64,000 bases of DNA, from the NCBI GenBank assembly GCA_037969565.1, contig JBBKXQ010000020.1, forward strand, positions 28,488 to 92,487, written 5' to 3'. Shown one piece after another: positions 16,564 through 25,909 of the stretch (position 1 is its first letter; each line of letters begins with the position of its first letter). Made by a program: the position numbers and the translations under genes. The notes below the pieces were generated by a model. It worked only from the letters and a program-made list of their open reading frames with translations, did not search any database and was not told the DNA's origin. Source of the stretch: SZUA-35 sp037969565 (lineage in GTDB: Bacteria > Actinomycetota > Acidimicrobiia > Acidimicrobiales > SZUA-35).

Positions 16564-17561
16564 GCGTCGTCCTCCAACAACCGCTTGCCTTCGATCGAGG
16601 TCGTGACCGATACGGCTTGGTAGTCATGTTTGTCCGGTGGCGCGAGGGTGCTCATCGATCCAACGGTCGAGCGGCCCCATGCCAGAGCCGATGCAAGTGC
16701 CTCTCGGCCCACGGCCCCACCAAGTAGAAAGCCGGCAAGAAGCGCGTCACCGGCTCCGACAGTGTTGACGATCCTGTCAGTTCGGGCCATTCCGTGAAAG
16801 ACCCCGGTGTCGTCGACGAGCACCGCGCCATCGGAGCCGAGGCTGACGAGAACGGCACCGGCACCTCCGGCCCGCAATCGACCGGCGGCTTCGACCACAT
16901 CACCGAGCGTCGAGATCGGCTGATCAACGATCGACGCGAGTTCCTGCCGATTTGGCTTCAAGAGAGAGCACGGCGTGCCCACCATGGCGAGCAACGCCGG
17001 ACCACTCGTGTCGACGGCGATGTTCACGCCCTCGTTGCGAGCCGTTTCGGCGAGCCTGACATAGAAGCCGGAAGCAATTCCGGGCGGGAGGCTGCCACTG
17101 CCGACAATCCACGAGCTGTGAGCTGCCGCCTCACCGGCTTCGACCAGCAATGCTTCCTCGTCGTCGCCCGTGAGCGTCGGTCCGGGCTCGTTGAGCTTGG
17201 TGGTGACGCCCTGAGAATCGATGATGGTGATGTTCGTCCGAACCGCAGCCGAGGTATCGACAACGCGAATCTCGAGCGGGCCGCGCTCACCCTCGACCGT
17301 GCCCGCCGAACGCTGCTCGACCAAACTCTGCTCGACCAAACTCTGCTCGATCAGGCCGGTGAGGGCGAGACCACTGGCCGCTCCCGCCGGGAAGATGGCG
17401 CGGGTGTGAATTCCCTGGCTTGCAATCGACCGCGCAATGTTGATCCCCTTGCCCCCCGGTTCATCGGTGGTCGACTGGATTCGGATGACTTGGCCGGGTT
17501 CGAGTCGGTCGACCTCGATGGTGCGATCCACACTCGGGTTGGGTGTGACTGTGGTGATCAC
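16560..17561 (-). CDS. fruK: PfkB-family sugar-phosphate kinase (1-phosphofructokinase-like)
   Basis: This 333-aa ribokinase/PfkB-family enzyme begins ITTVTPNPSVDRTIEVD and has the PfkB signature GGKGINIARS near residue 40 and the C-terminal anion-hole/catalytic motif TVGAGDALLAGFLLGG. The N-terminus is typical of LacC/FruK enzymes that phosphorylate ketose phosphates (fructose 1-P or tagatose 6-P) to a bisphosphate. Following the adjacent dehydrogenase, it would feed the PTS product into glycolysis. The GTG at 17561 overlaps the dehydrogenase stop by 4 bp (GTGA). Residues ~83-97 (LIEQSLVEQSLVEQ) are encoded by 15-bp tandem repeats, an odd in-frame expansion. Confidence 0.9.
   Translation of the reverse strand: MITTVTPNPSVDRTIEVDRLEPGQVIRIQSTTDEPGGKGINIARSIASQGIHTRAIFPAGAASGLALTGLIEQSLVEQSLVEQRSAGTVEGERGPLEIRVVDTSAAVRTNITIIDSQGVTTKLNEPGPTLTGDDEEALLVEAGEAAAHSSWIVGSGSLPPGIASGFYVRLAETARNEGVNIAVDTSGPALLAMVGTPCSLLKPNRQELASIVDQPISTLGDVVEAAGRLRAGGAGAVLVSLGSDGAVLVDDTGVFHGMARTDRIVNTVGAGDALLAGFLLGGAVGREALASALAWGRSTVGSMSTLAPPDKHDYQAVSVTTSIEGKRLLEDDA
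17312..17354 (-). repeat. 15-bp tandem repeats inside the fruK-like gene
   Basis: A 15-bp unit (plus strand CTGCTCGACCAAACT) is repeated nearly three times and encodes tandem SLVEQ pentapeptides. It lies outside the catalytic motifs. Confidence 0.85.
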
Positions 17562-19351
17562 CTGGCTCGGAAGGTTTCGATCAGCGCCGTCTCCGCCGCC
17601 TCGCTCCACAGATTGCCCGCCGCCAACTTGGCTCCGATGTCTGGGTACTTCTCGGCGAGTTCGTCGAGACCCATCAGTGGAAGCCCGCTCAACTGGGGAA
17701 AGATCATGATCTTGCCGGCGAATCGACCTTCGAGCATCGCCTGCACGCCGTCGCGACCGGCCTCGATGCCGCCCACCGCAGCAAGGGAGCGACTGGGCGA
17801 AAGGGTGCCTTCGTGGGCCTTCTGCAACACCATGGCTTGGTCTTCGATGCTCGAGCCGGAGGTGCCGGTGAATTGGGCGTTGTGTAGATATACGTCGCTC
17901 ATGTCGAGCGGTGCCATCGTGCCGTTCGCAACGCCGGCGAAGAGGACGAGCATCCCGTCGGGGCCCATCAGCTCGGCGGCGCCGGCCATGACTCCCCCAA
18001 CAGGAACGGTGACAACGACATCGTCGGCCCCTCTCCCGTCGGTGTGTTCGGCGACGATCTCGGCCTCGGTTCGTGAGTCGTTGCTCGGGTTCACGAGGAG
18101 GAGCGTGCGGCCTCGCTCTTCGGCCAGGGCGGACAGCATCGTGCGGGCCACTTCGAGTCGGTCGTCGTCGAGATCAAACCCGATCACCGTGGCCGGTCCA
18201 TCCGTCTTTTCCAGTGCTCGCTGCATGTGCATCTGCCCCATGGGACCGCCGGCCCCCACGAACACGGTGGTGCCGCCGGGGCGGAGGTCGGCCCGGTTAC
18301 GAGCCTCGCCGTAGGCGGCCGCGATATCGGGGCCGGTGGTTCCCACGTACGCCGTGTAGTGGTAGTGCAAGCGGCCGACATCGATTGCCGGTAGCCCATC
18401 GAGCGGAGTCGCTCCGACGAGGTTGAGTGTCCCCCGAAAGGCAATCAGCTTCGCCACTTCTTCGACGACCAGAGCAGAGCGAGGGTCGAGCACGACGATG
18501 TCGTCGAAACCGCCATCGGTGAGTTCGGCACCGAACTCGGCAAAATCTGCCGGGGCGAGCCCGTCTCGCTCGATGATGGTGGAATCTGGCCTGCGGCCGG
18601 ACTCGACCAGCGAGCGAACGGCATCGGACACATCGGTCAACACAATGGTGGACGGCGCACCGAGTCCCCGAGAGAATTGGTAGTTCGCCTCGGCCTCGGC
18701 AGGCCCTTCCGCTCCGGTGCCGATGATCCACATCACGCCGCCGTCGAGCGGTTCGAGCCTGCGACGTTGGGTGTACGACGCAAGGACACAAGCCCACGGT
18801 TCGGACAGTGCGGCCGAGGCATAGCCGATGTCGTCGGCGACCGGGATCACGTACGCGCCGTCGTCGGCGTCGAGGACCTCGGGACCGATCAGATGGTACT
18901 GGATCAGGCCACCGGGAATCGTGTAGCCGTATGCCGTGCTTCGACCATCGACGTAGATGTCGGGCTGGATGGCGAACCGTTGCCCGGCGCGGTAGGTGTC
19001 GACCAGATCCGACCCCACCTCGATGACGGTCACGGTGGCTTCGTGTCCCAACCGAGTCGGTTCGATCGAGAGATCACGACCGTAGAGCTTGGCGTGGTCG
19101 CCACCCTGGTTGATGAGTTTCACGTCGGAGAAGCACAGGCCAACCGCGTCGACTCGGATGAGCAGTTGGTTGGGCCCCGTTGGCGGGATCTCGACGGCTT
19201 CGGGTCGTCCTTCGACGCCGACGTTCTCGACGCCTTTCCCATAGGTGTTCCATGCGAGGTTCGGGCTGGGAAGGGTGGTGGTGCCGGCCCGGAAACGGTC
19301 GAAGCTCCAATCGTCGCCGCCAGCATGTTCCTGCCCGTTTTGCTCGACCAT
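17558..19351 (-). CDS. Zinc-type MDR dehydrogenase with two Rossmann repeats, PTS-linked
   Basis: This 597-aa medium-chain dehydrogenase/reductase probably oxidises the phosphorylated polyol delivered by the PTS. The N-terminal GroES-like part resembles L-sorbose-1-phosphate reductase (GLCFSDVKLINQGGDHAKL; RLGHEATVTVIEVGS; YRAGQRFAIQPD), with zinc-ligand Cys and His-Glu visible. Normal family members are about 350-420 aa with one nucleotide-binding domain. Here two follow: one with IIGTGAEGPAEAEA and one with FVGAGGPMGQMHMQ, each ending in a similar strand-turn (YVGTTGPDI; FTGTSGSSI). The ATG at 19351 has AGGGGAG eight bases upstream. It is the first gene of the PTS operon. Confidence 0.88.
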   Translation of the reverse strand: MVEQNGQEHAGGDDWSFDRFRAGTTTLPSPNLAWNTYGKGVENVGVEGRPEAVEIPPTGPNQLLIRVDAVGLCFSDVKLINQGGDHAKLYGRDLSIEPTRLGHEATVTVIEVGSDLVDTYRAGQRFAIQPDIYVDGRSTAYGYTIPGGLIQYHLIGPEVLDADDGAYVIPVADDIGYASAALSEPWACVLASYTQRRRLEPLDGGVMWIIGTGAEGPAEAEANYQFSRGLGAPSTIVLTDVSDAVRSLVESGRRPDSTIIERDGLAPADFAEFGAELTDGGFDDIVVLDPRSALVVEEVAKLIAFRGTLNLVGATPLDGLPAIDVGRLHYHYTAYVGTTGPDIAAAYGEARNRADLRPGGTTVFVGAGGPMGQMHMQRALEKTDGPATVIGFDLDDDRLEVARTMLSALAEERGRTLLLVNPSNDSRTEAEIVAEHTDGRGADDVVVTVPVGGVMAGAAELMGPDGMLVLFAGVANGTMAPLDMSDVYLHNAQFTGTSGSSIEDQAMVLQKAHEGTLSPSRSLAAVGGIEAGRDGVQAMLEGRFAGKIMIFPQLSGLPLMGLDELAEKYPDIGAKLAAGNLWSEAAETALIETFRAR

Positions 19352-19411
19352 TTGATCTTCTCCCCTGATGACCTGGGTCTTGATCATCCGGCTTCAGGGG
19401 CCATTCGACAA

Positions 19412-19440
19412 GTCACAGATTGACCGAGAGCCGATGTGAC
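19412..19440. promoter_or_regulatory. Inverted repeat upstream of the PTS operon
   Basis: GTCACA (19412-19417) and TGTGAC (19435-19440) form a spaced inverted repeat 61-89 bp upstream of the first PTS gene and about 160 bp from the divergent carboxylase. The spacing is suitable for a dimeric activator such as the operon's own PRD regulator. Assignment is speculative. Confidence 0.35.
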
Positions 19441-19599
19441 AATTTTGGTTGCGGCGTCCAAGACGTCATTTCGGTCGACCTGCAGCGTTCACGAGCGGCG
19501 GCCTTCGGGATCTACCACAATCAGGGTTTCCGCCGATCCACGAGGCGTCAATGCAATCCTTTCGACCGAACCGTCAGATTCAGAGAATGACCACCGCCG

Positions 19600-22500
19600 G
19601 TGACTGACCGACCAATCAGCAGAATCGCGATCATCAACCGTGGTGAAGCCGCGGTCCGACTCATCCACGCCGTTGCCGAACTGAACCGTGAGACCGACCA
19701 TCAACTCACCACCATCGCCCTTCACACGTTCGCCGAACGCCGGGCGATGTTCGCCCGTATGGCTCATGAAACCCATCTGATCGCCTCGGATCGGATGAAT
19801 CCCTACCTCGACTACGAGGTACTCGAACGGGCCCTGATCGCAACCGAGTCAGACGCGGCTTGGGTCGGATGGGGCTTCGTCGCCGAGCATCCCGAGTTCG
19901 TCGAGTTGTGCGACCGACTCGGCGTCACCTTCATCGGGCCTTCGGCCGACGTGATGCGATCGCTGGGCGACAAAATCGGGGCGAAAACGCTGGCCGAAAC
20001 CGTCGGGGTACCGGTTGCTCCCTGGAGCGGAGGAAGTGTCGACTCCGTCGACGACGCCCGTCGCCATGCCGCCGACATCGGCTTTCCGTTGCTGATCAAG
20101 GCCACCGCCGGAGGCGGCGGTCGCGGTATTCGCCGAGTCGACCACGAGGACGAACTGGCCGGCGCCTTCGAACGGGCCAGCGACGAGGCCGAGAAGTCCT
20201 TTGGTGATCGAACGGTGTTCATGGAACATCTGGTCACCGGGGCGCGCCATGTCGAGGTCCAGATCGCGGCAGACGGCGTCGGCAACGCGTGGGCGCTCGG
20301 TGTGCGTGATTGCAGCATCCAACGACGCAACCAGAAGGTGCTCGAGGAATCATCGTCGCCGGTGTTGACGAGCGAGCAGAACGAAATGCTCGGCCGGGTG
20401 GCGATCGAACTCGTCGTTGCCGCCAACTATCAGAACGTCGGAACCGTCGAGTTCTTGTACGAGCCGAAGTCCCAGGCATTCTCGTTCCTCGAGGTGAACA
20501 CTCGACTCCAGGTCGAACACCCGATCACCGAACTCACAACCGGGGTTGATCTGGTCAAGCTCCAGCTCCAGCTGGCCTCGGGCCTCCGCCTCGAAGGACC
20601 TCCCCCCGCAGTGAACGGTCACGCCATCGAGGCTCGACTCAACGCCGAAGACCCATCGTCGGGCTTTGCCCCAGCTTCCGGGGAAGTCATCGCCTTGAGA
20701 TTTCCGTCCGGCCCCGGGGTCCGGGTCGATACCGGTATCAGCGAGGGTGATCGAATCCAGCCCGAGTACGACGCCATGGTGGCGAAGGTCATGGCTTGGG
20801 GTCGCGACCGGGGCGAAGCTCGAGCTCGGCTGGTTCACGCACTCGAGGAAACGGTGGTTGCGATCGAAGGGGGCGCAACCAACAAGTCGTTCCTCCTGCA
20901 CCTCCTCCACCGTCCCGAGGTGGTCGACGGAACAGCCGACACCGCATGGCTCGATCGACTCACCGCCGATGGATCCCATCTCGTCGAAGACCATGCCGCG
21001 GTTGCCGTACTCGTTGCCGGAGCCGAGGCGTACCTCGAGGCCGCGGTGTACGCCCGAACCGCGTTCTTCGCCACCGCCGCTCGGGGTCGGCCGCGCTCGA
21101 CCCATGAGCCAGTGACAACGGTCGACTGCCGGCTGAGGGGTGAGCAGTACCGACTCGCCATCCAGCGAGTGAGTCCTGACGTCTACCACTTCGAAGTCGA
21201 CGGGAATCTGGTTTCGATGTCGATCGATCCGGTGAACGAGTGGGAGTCTCGGGTGCGGGTCGGCGGGCGTACGCACCGAATCATGTCGGTCACCCAAGGC
21301 GGCGATCATCTCATCGAGGTCGACCACATCACCCACCGCGTGAGCCGCGACGACGCCGGACGAATTCGTTCGCCCTCGCCATCGCTGGTCATCGCCGTGA
21401 ACGTCGCTCCTGGGGACTCGGTCCGCAAGGGTGACACGCTCGTCGTCCTCGAGGCCATGAAGATGGAAACCGCAATCACGGCGCCGTTCGACGGTGTGGT
21501 CGTGGAGGTCATGACCGGCCCCAGCATCCAGGTGGATGCCGGTGCGGTCCTCATCACCATCGAAGCGGGAGGTGACGAAGACGACCTACCGACTCCGGGC
21601 AACCGGATCGGTTTCAGCACTCTGGTCGTCGATCAGCCGGCCGAACCGGTGCGGGAACAACACCTCAGGTTGCTCGAGGAGATTCGCTGGACCGTCTTGG
21701 GTTTCGACACACAGCCGGGAGTGGTCAAGTCCTTGGCGGCACAGCTGCTGTCGGCCCAACAGGGCGGACAATCCGACGATCCCGAGATCATCGCCGCCCG
21801 TTTGCGTGTGCTCTCGGCCTTCAGCGACGTCAGTTCGTTGGCTCGTAACCGCCGCGTCGACCAATCAGGAGACGAGGAGGCCCACAATCCCAAGGAGTTC
21901 CTCCACAAATACCTTCGTTCGCTCGACATCGAGGCGGAAGGACTCCCCTCGTCATTCCGAACCAAGCTCGAGCGGGCGTTCGCCCACTATGGCGTCGACA
22001 GTCTGGATCACACCCTCGATCTCGAGAGGGCGGCGTTCCGGCTGTTCAACGCACAGCACGAGTCGGCCTCCCACGAACCGTTACTGGCCGCCGTTCTGCA
22101 TGGCCTCCGTCTCGATCCGAACGATCTCAGCCCAGAAACCTCCACCGCAGTCCTGCGAACGCTCGACGAATTCGTTCCTACCACCGAGCTCCGCTTTCCG
22201 AATCTCGGCTCCGCCGCTCGCAACGTTCGTTACTTCACGTTCGAGCAACCGGCAGCCGCCGCTCGCAAGCGGGGGGTCCTCGATGAGATGCGTCGCCATC
22301 TCGAGTCGATGCGGTCGGGCGACGCAAACCCCGAGCACCTACGGGCGCTGGTCAATTGCCCCGAGGCGGTGGTCGAACTCCTGGCCGATGACGGCGGATC
22401 GAGCGAGCGCCACGACCCCATCCTCGACGTGATGTTCGGCCGTCTCTACCGCGTGAAAACTCTTCACGACGTCGAGACCAGCAACATGCCGGCCAGTGAC

Positions 22501-25122
22501 CTGCCGGCGAGCGACCGTGGGATCGACGGACGTTCGTTCATTGCCGCGGCCTACCGAACCGACGGGGAACTGCGTCACGTCGTCGCAACGATTGCCGATC
22601 AATCCGACGCCGCAGAGCAACTCCGGCTGGCGCTGTCGCGAGGACACTCCCTCCCCGGCGACCATCCACTCTCGATCGACCTGTACTGCCGCTGGGATGG
22701 TTCGGTCACCGGATTCCATGCGGTCGGCGAGTGGTCGAAAGGCATCGTCGACGCCGCCGATACACCGGCGAACATTCGACGGATCACGTTCACCGGCGCC
22801 GCGCCGAACGAAGGAGCCTTCCACTACACCTACCGACCCAGCCCCGAGCCGGCGGGCGGAACATTCGTCGAAGATCTGACCATTCGGCACTGCCACCCCA
22901 TGATCGCCGCTCGATTGCAGCTCGACCGGTTCGAGAACTTCGAACTCTTCCGACTCCCGTCGCGCACGGGGGTCTATTCATTCAAAGCGGTCGGGCTCGA
23001 CAATCCGCGAGACACTCGCCTCATCGCCGTCGCCGAGGTCCGAGATCTCACACCGAGTCGGGACGACGATGGAACCATCGTGAGCCTTCCCGCCACCGAG
23101 CGAGCGGTGTCGGCCTGCGCCAGTGCCATTCGCACGGCCCGGGTCGAACACGATCCGAATCAACGCCTCGCACTGAACCGAATCGTGCTGTATGTCTGGC
23201 CTCCGTTCGACCTTCCCATCGAGGCGCTCGACACGGTTGCGGCCAGACTTTCATCCCTCACCGCAGGTCTCGGACTCGAGCAAGTCGAGGTGATCGGCAC
23301 CCTCGTCGAGAATGGGGTGACCCGTGAGGCCGTCGTGCGGTTCGGGTTCGACCCCGGAAACGGTCGCCGATTCGAGATCAACGAATGGTCGAGCGAACCG
23401 ATTGCCGTACTCGACAGCTATCGGCAGAACATCATCGCCTCTCGCCAACGGGGTTCGATCTATCCGTACGAGTTGATCGACCGGCTGATCAGCGATGGCG
23501 GCTCATTCACCGAGTACGCGTTGACCGACGACAACTCGTTCGGGCCCATCGAACGCCCGAAGGGCTCCAACCAGGCGGGTTTCGTGTGTGGAGTCATCAA
23601 CACGCCCACCGATCGGCACGACCACGGCATGACTCGCGTGCTGTTACTCGGCGACCCGACGAAAGGTTTGGCTTCGATCGCGGAAGCCGAGTGCCGCACC
23701 GTGGTCGGCGCCTGCGATCTGGCCGATGAACTCGACGTTCCGGTCGAGTGGTATGCCGTGTCGGCCGGCGCCCGCATCTCGATGGACACCGGCACCGAGA
23801 GCATGGACTGGATCTCGATCGCCCTCAGGCGAATCATCGAGTTCACCCAGAACGGCGGCGAGATGAACATCATCGTCACCGGCATCAACGTCGGGGCCCA
23901 GCCCTACTTCAATGCCGAAGCCACGATGCTCATGCACACGAAGGGGATCCTCATCATGACCCCCGACAGTGCCATGGTGCTCACGGGCAAACAATCGCTC
24001 GACTATTCCGGTGGGGTCTCGGCCGAGGACAACTTCGGTCTCGGCGGCTACGACCGAATCATGGGGCCCAACGGGCAGGCTCAGTATTGGGCTCCCGACC
24101 TCGACGCCGCCTGCGAGATCATGCGACGCCATAACGAGCACGCCCACGTGCTTCCCGGCGAGCGATTTCCTCGGCGGGCCAAGACCACTGATGATCCCGA
24201 TCGCGATGTCAGCACCGCCATCCACGACGGCGATGAATTCCGGACGGTCGGCGAAGTCTTCTCCGAATCGACCAACCCCGGCCGCAAGAAGCCATTCGAC
24301 ATTCGTTCGATCATGCGGGCCGTCATCGACGCCGACCAGGAACCCATGGAGCGGTGGGCCGACATGCGTGATGCCGACACGGGTGTGGTCTTCGAAGCTC
24401 ATCTCGGTGGCTACCCCGTCATGTTGCTCGGCATTTCGTCTCGCGCCATTCCCCGCACTGGCCTGTTGCCTGCTGACGGCCCGGATCAATGGACGTCCGG
24501 CACCCTCTTCCCGATGTCGTCGAAGAAGATCGCCCGCGCCATCAACAGCGCAAGCGGGAGTCGACCAGTCGTGGTCCTCGCCAACCTCTCCGGCTTCGAC
24601 GGCTCGCCCGAATCGCTGGCGAAATGGCAGTTGGAATACGGCGCCGAGATCGGTCGGGCCATCACCAACTTCGACGGACCAATCGTGTTCTGTGTGGTGT
24701 CGCGTTATCACGGAGGAGCCTTCGTCGTGTTCTCCAAGGTTCTCAACGACAACATGGAAGCGCTGGCCGTCGAGGGCACGTTTGCATCGGTCCTCGGGGG
24801 TGCCCCGGCTGCGGCCGTGGTGTTCACGCGTGAAGTCGATCAACGCACCGACGCCGACCCGCGAATCGTCGAATTGCGGGCCACGATTGCCGCCGCCCAC
24901 GGATCCGAGCAGGCCGAGCTACGAGCCGAATTACACGAGCTCAGGATCTCGGTTCGGGCCGAGAAACTGGGCGAGAAGGCGGCCGAATTCGACGCCGTTC
25001 ACACCGTGCAGCGAGCCCGCGATCAAGGCTCGGTTGATGCCATCATTCCGTCGGCCCGGTTGCGTCCGGAACTCATCGCATCGCTCGAACGAGGAATCGC
25101 CCGAACGCTCGATCGAACGTGA
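19600..25122 (+). CDS. Single-chain multidomain biotin-dependent acyl-CoA carboxylase
   Basis: This 1840-aa protein combines all parts of an acyl-CoA carboxylase. Residues ~1-450 are biotin carboxylase (ATP-grasp glycine loop KATAGGGGRGI near 167; EVNTRLQVEHPITE). Residues ~600-660 are the biotin carrier domain with biotinylated Lys621 in VLEAMKMET. Residues ~680-1230 form a central linker region like that of single-chain ACCs. Residues ~1250-1830 are a carboxyltransferase with both halves (GINVGAQPYFNAEATMLMH; VVLANLSGFDGSPESLAKW). The likely reaction is ATP-dependent carboxylation of acetyl-CoA or another short acyl-CoA. Bacterial ACCs are usually split subunits; this eukaryote-like layout is known from a minority of bacteria. 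The start is a GTG, and no partner gene is adjacent. Confidence 0.93.
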   Translation: MTDRPISRIAIINRGEAAVRLIHAVAELNRETDHQLTTIALHTFAERRAMFARMAHETHLIASDRMNPYLDYEVLERALIATESDAAWVGWGFVAEHPEFVELCDRLGVTFIGPSADVMRSLGDKIGAKTLAETVGVPVAPWSGGSVDSVDDARRHAADIGFPLLIKATAGGGGRGIRRVDHEDELAGAFERASDEAEKSFGDRTVFMEHLVTGARHVEVQIAADGVGNAWALGVRDCSIQRRNQKVLEESSSPVLTSEQNEMLGRVAIELVVAANYQNVGTVEFLYEPKSQAFSFLEVNTRLQVEHPITELTTGVDLVKLQLQLASGLRLEGPPPAVNGHAIEARLNAEDPSSGFAPASGEVIALRFPSGPGVRVDTGISEGDRIQPEYDAMVAKVMAWGRDRGEARARLVHALEETVVAIEGGATNKSFLLHLLHRPEVVDGTADTAWLDRLTADGSHLVEDHAAVAVLVAGAEAYLEAAVYARTAFFATAARGRPRSTHEPVTTVDCRLRGEQYRLAIQRVSPDVYHFEVDGNLVSMSIDPVNEWESRVRVGGRTHRIMSVTQGGDHLIEVDHITHRVSRDDAGRIRSPSPSLVIAVNVAPGDSVRKGDTLVVLEAMKMETAITAPFDGVVVEVMTGPSIQVDAGAVLITIEAGGDEDDLPTPGNRIGFSTLVVDQPAEPVREQHLRLLEEIRWTVLGFDTQPGVVKSLAAQLLSAQQGGQSDDPEIIAARLRVLSAFSDVSSLARNRRVDQSGDEEAHNPKEFLHKYLRSLDIEAEGLPSSFRTKLERAFAHYGVDSLDHTLDLERAAFRLFNAQHESASHEPLLAAVLHGLRLDPNDLSPETSTAVLRTLDEFVPTTELRFPNLGSAARNVRYFTFEQPAAAARKRGVLDEMRRHLESMRSGDANPEHLRALVNCPEAVVELLADDGGSSERHDPILDVMFGRLYRVKTLHDVETSNMPASDLPASDRGIDGRSFIAAAYRTDGELRHVVATIADQSDAAEQLRLALSRGHSLPGDHPLSIDLYCRWDGSVTGFHAVGEWSKGIVDAADTPANIRRITFTGAAPNEGAFHYTYRPSPEPAGGTFVEDLTIRHCHPMIAARLQLDRFENFELFRLPSRTGVYSFKAVGLDNPRDTRLIAVAEVRDLTPSRDDDGTIVSLPATERAVSACASAIRTARVEHDPNQRLALNRIVLYVWPPFDLPIEALDTVAARLSSLTAGLGLEQVEVIGTLVENGVTREAVVRFGFDPGNGRRFEINEWSSEPIAVLDSYRQNIIASRQRGSIYPYELIDRLISDGGSFTEYALTDDNSFGPIERPKGSNQAGFVCGVINTPTDRHDHGMTRVLLLGDPTKGLASIAEAECRTVVGACDLADELDVPVEWYAVSAGARISMDTGTESMDWISIALRRIIEFTQNGGEMNIIVTGINVGAQPYFNAEATMLMHTKGILIMTPDSAMVLTGKQSLDYSGGVSAEDNFGLGGYDRIMGPNGQAQYWAPDLDAACEIMRRHNEHAHVLPGERFPRRAKTTDDPDRDVSTAIHDGDEFRTVGEVFSESTNPGRKKPFDIRSIMRAVIDADQEPMERWADMRDADTGVVFEAHLGGYPVMLLGISSRAIPRTGLLPADGPDQWTSGTLFPMSSKKIARAINSASGSRPVVVLANLSGFDGSPESLAKWQLEYGAEIGRAITNFDGPIVFCVVSRYHGGAFVVFSKVLNDNMEALAVEGTFASVLGGAPAAAVVFTREVDQRTDADPRIVELRATIAAAHGSEQAELRAELHELRISVRAEKLGEKAAEFDAVHTVQRARDQGSVDAIIPSARLRPELIASLERGIARTLDRT
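22486..22515 (+). repeat. Imperfect 15-bp repeat in the carboxylase gene
   Basis: Two 15-bp units (ATGCCGGCCAGTGAC and CTGCCGGCGAGCGAC) encode MPASD-LPASD in a surface-type linker of the central region. It shares the pentapeptide-expansion pattern with rho and fruK. Confidence 0.7.
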
Positions 25123-25138
25123 AGGCGCCAGGGGTCAC

Positions 25139-25909
25139 CTAGGCCATCGTCAGACCACCGGAAACCGACAACGTCTGACCGGTGACGAAGCCGGCCTGCT
25201 CCGAAGCGAAGTAGACGACCGCGGATGCAACTTCGTCCGGTTGGCCCAGACGTTTCATCGGGACGGCTCGGGCCATGGCACCGATGACTCGCTCTCCGTC
25301 GTCGCTGGCAGCCACGATCCCATCCAACAACGGCGTGTCGGTCGGGCCGGGGCAGACGACGTTGGCTGTGACCCCGTTGCGGGCCGCCTCCCGGGCAATC
25401 GTTTTGGTGAACGAGATCACGCCACCTTTGGCTCCCGAATAGACCGCCTCCATCGACGAACCGACGCGGGCGGCGTCGGAGCTGACATTGACGACTCTCC
25501 CCCAGCCCGATTCGATCATCGAAGGTAGGCAGGCTTGGGTTGTGCGCAACATGCCCTTGAAGTTGATGTCGATCACGCGCTCCCAGAACTCCTCGTCGGT
25601 GTCGAGGAAGGGCTTGAGTTCATCCCAGCCGGCGCAATTCACCAGGATCTCGATCGGACCCAACTCATCGTTCACGAGGCGGCATCCGGCGGCGACCGAA
25701 TGGGCGCTGGTGATGTCCATCGGCACCGAGATGGCCACGCCTCCGGCCGCAGTGATCTGATTCACGGTCTGCGCCGCGCCATCGACGTCGATGTCGGCCG
25801 CGGCCACCGCCCGCCCGTCGGCGGCCAGAGCCAGACAAATCTGTCGACCGATTCCGCTGCCCCCACCCGTGACCAGGGCGACCCGCTTGCGTTTCGTGGT
25901 CTCGGTCAT
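25139..25909 (-). CDS. Short-chain dehydrogenase/reductase
   Basis: This 256-aa classical SDR has the cofactor motif TGGGSGIGRQI, the structural NCAG motif, catalytic Ser in VNVSSDAARVGS and the YSGAK active site (Tyr-x-x-x-Lys). An acidic residue after the second strand (AAADIDVDGA) suggests NAD preference. It resembles the alicyclic hydroxyacyl-CoA or 3-oxoacyl dehydrogenases; substrate unknown. The ATG at 25909 overlaps the stop of the LLM oxidoreductase by 4 bp, so the two are co-translated. It is convergent with the carboxylase, with a 16-bp gap. Confidence 0.93.
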   Translation of the reverse strand: MTETTKRKRVALVTGGGSGIGRQICLALAADGRAVAAADIDVDGAAQTVNQITAAGGVAISVPMDITSAHSVAAGCRLVNDELGPIEILVNCAGWDELKPFLDTDEEFWERVIDINFKGMLRTTQACLPSMIESGWGRVVNVSSDAARVGSSMEAVYSGAKGGVISFTKTIAREAARNGVTANVVCPGPTDTPLLDGIVAASDDGERVIGAMARAVPMKRLGQPDEVASAVVYFASEQAGFVTGQTLSVSGGLTMA

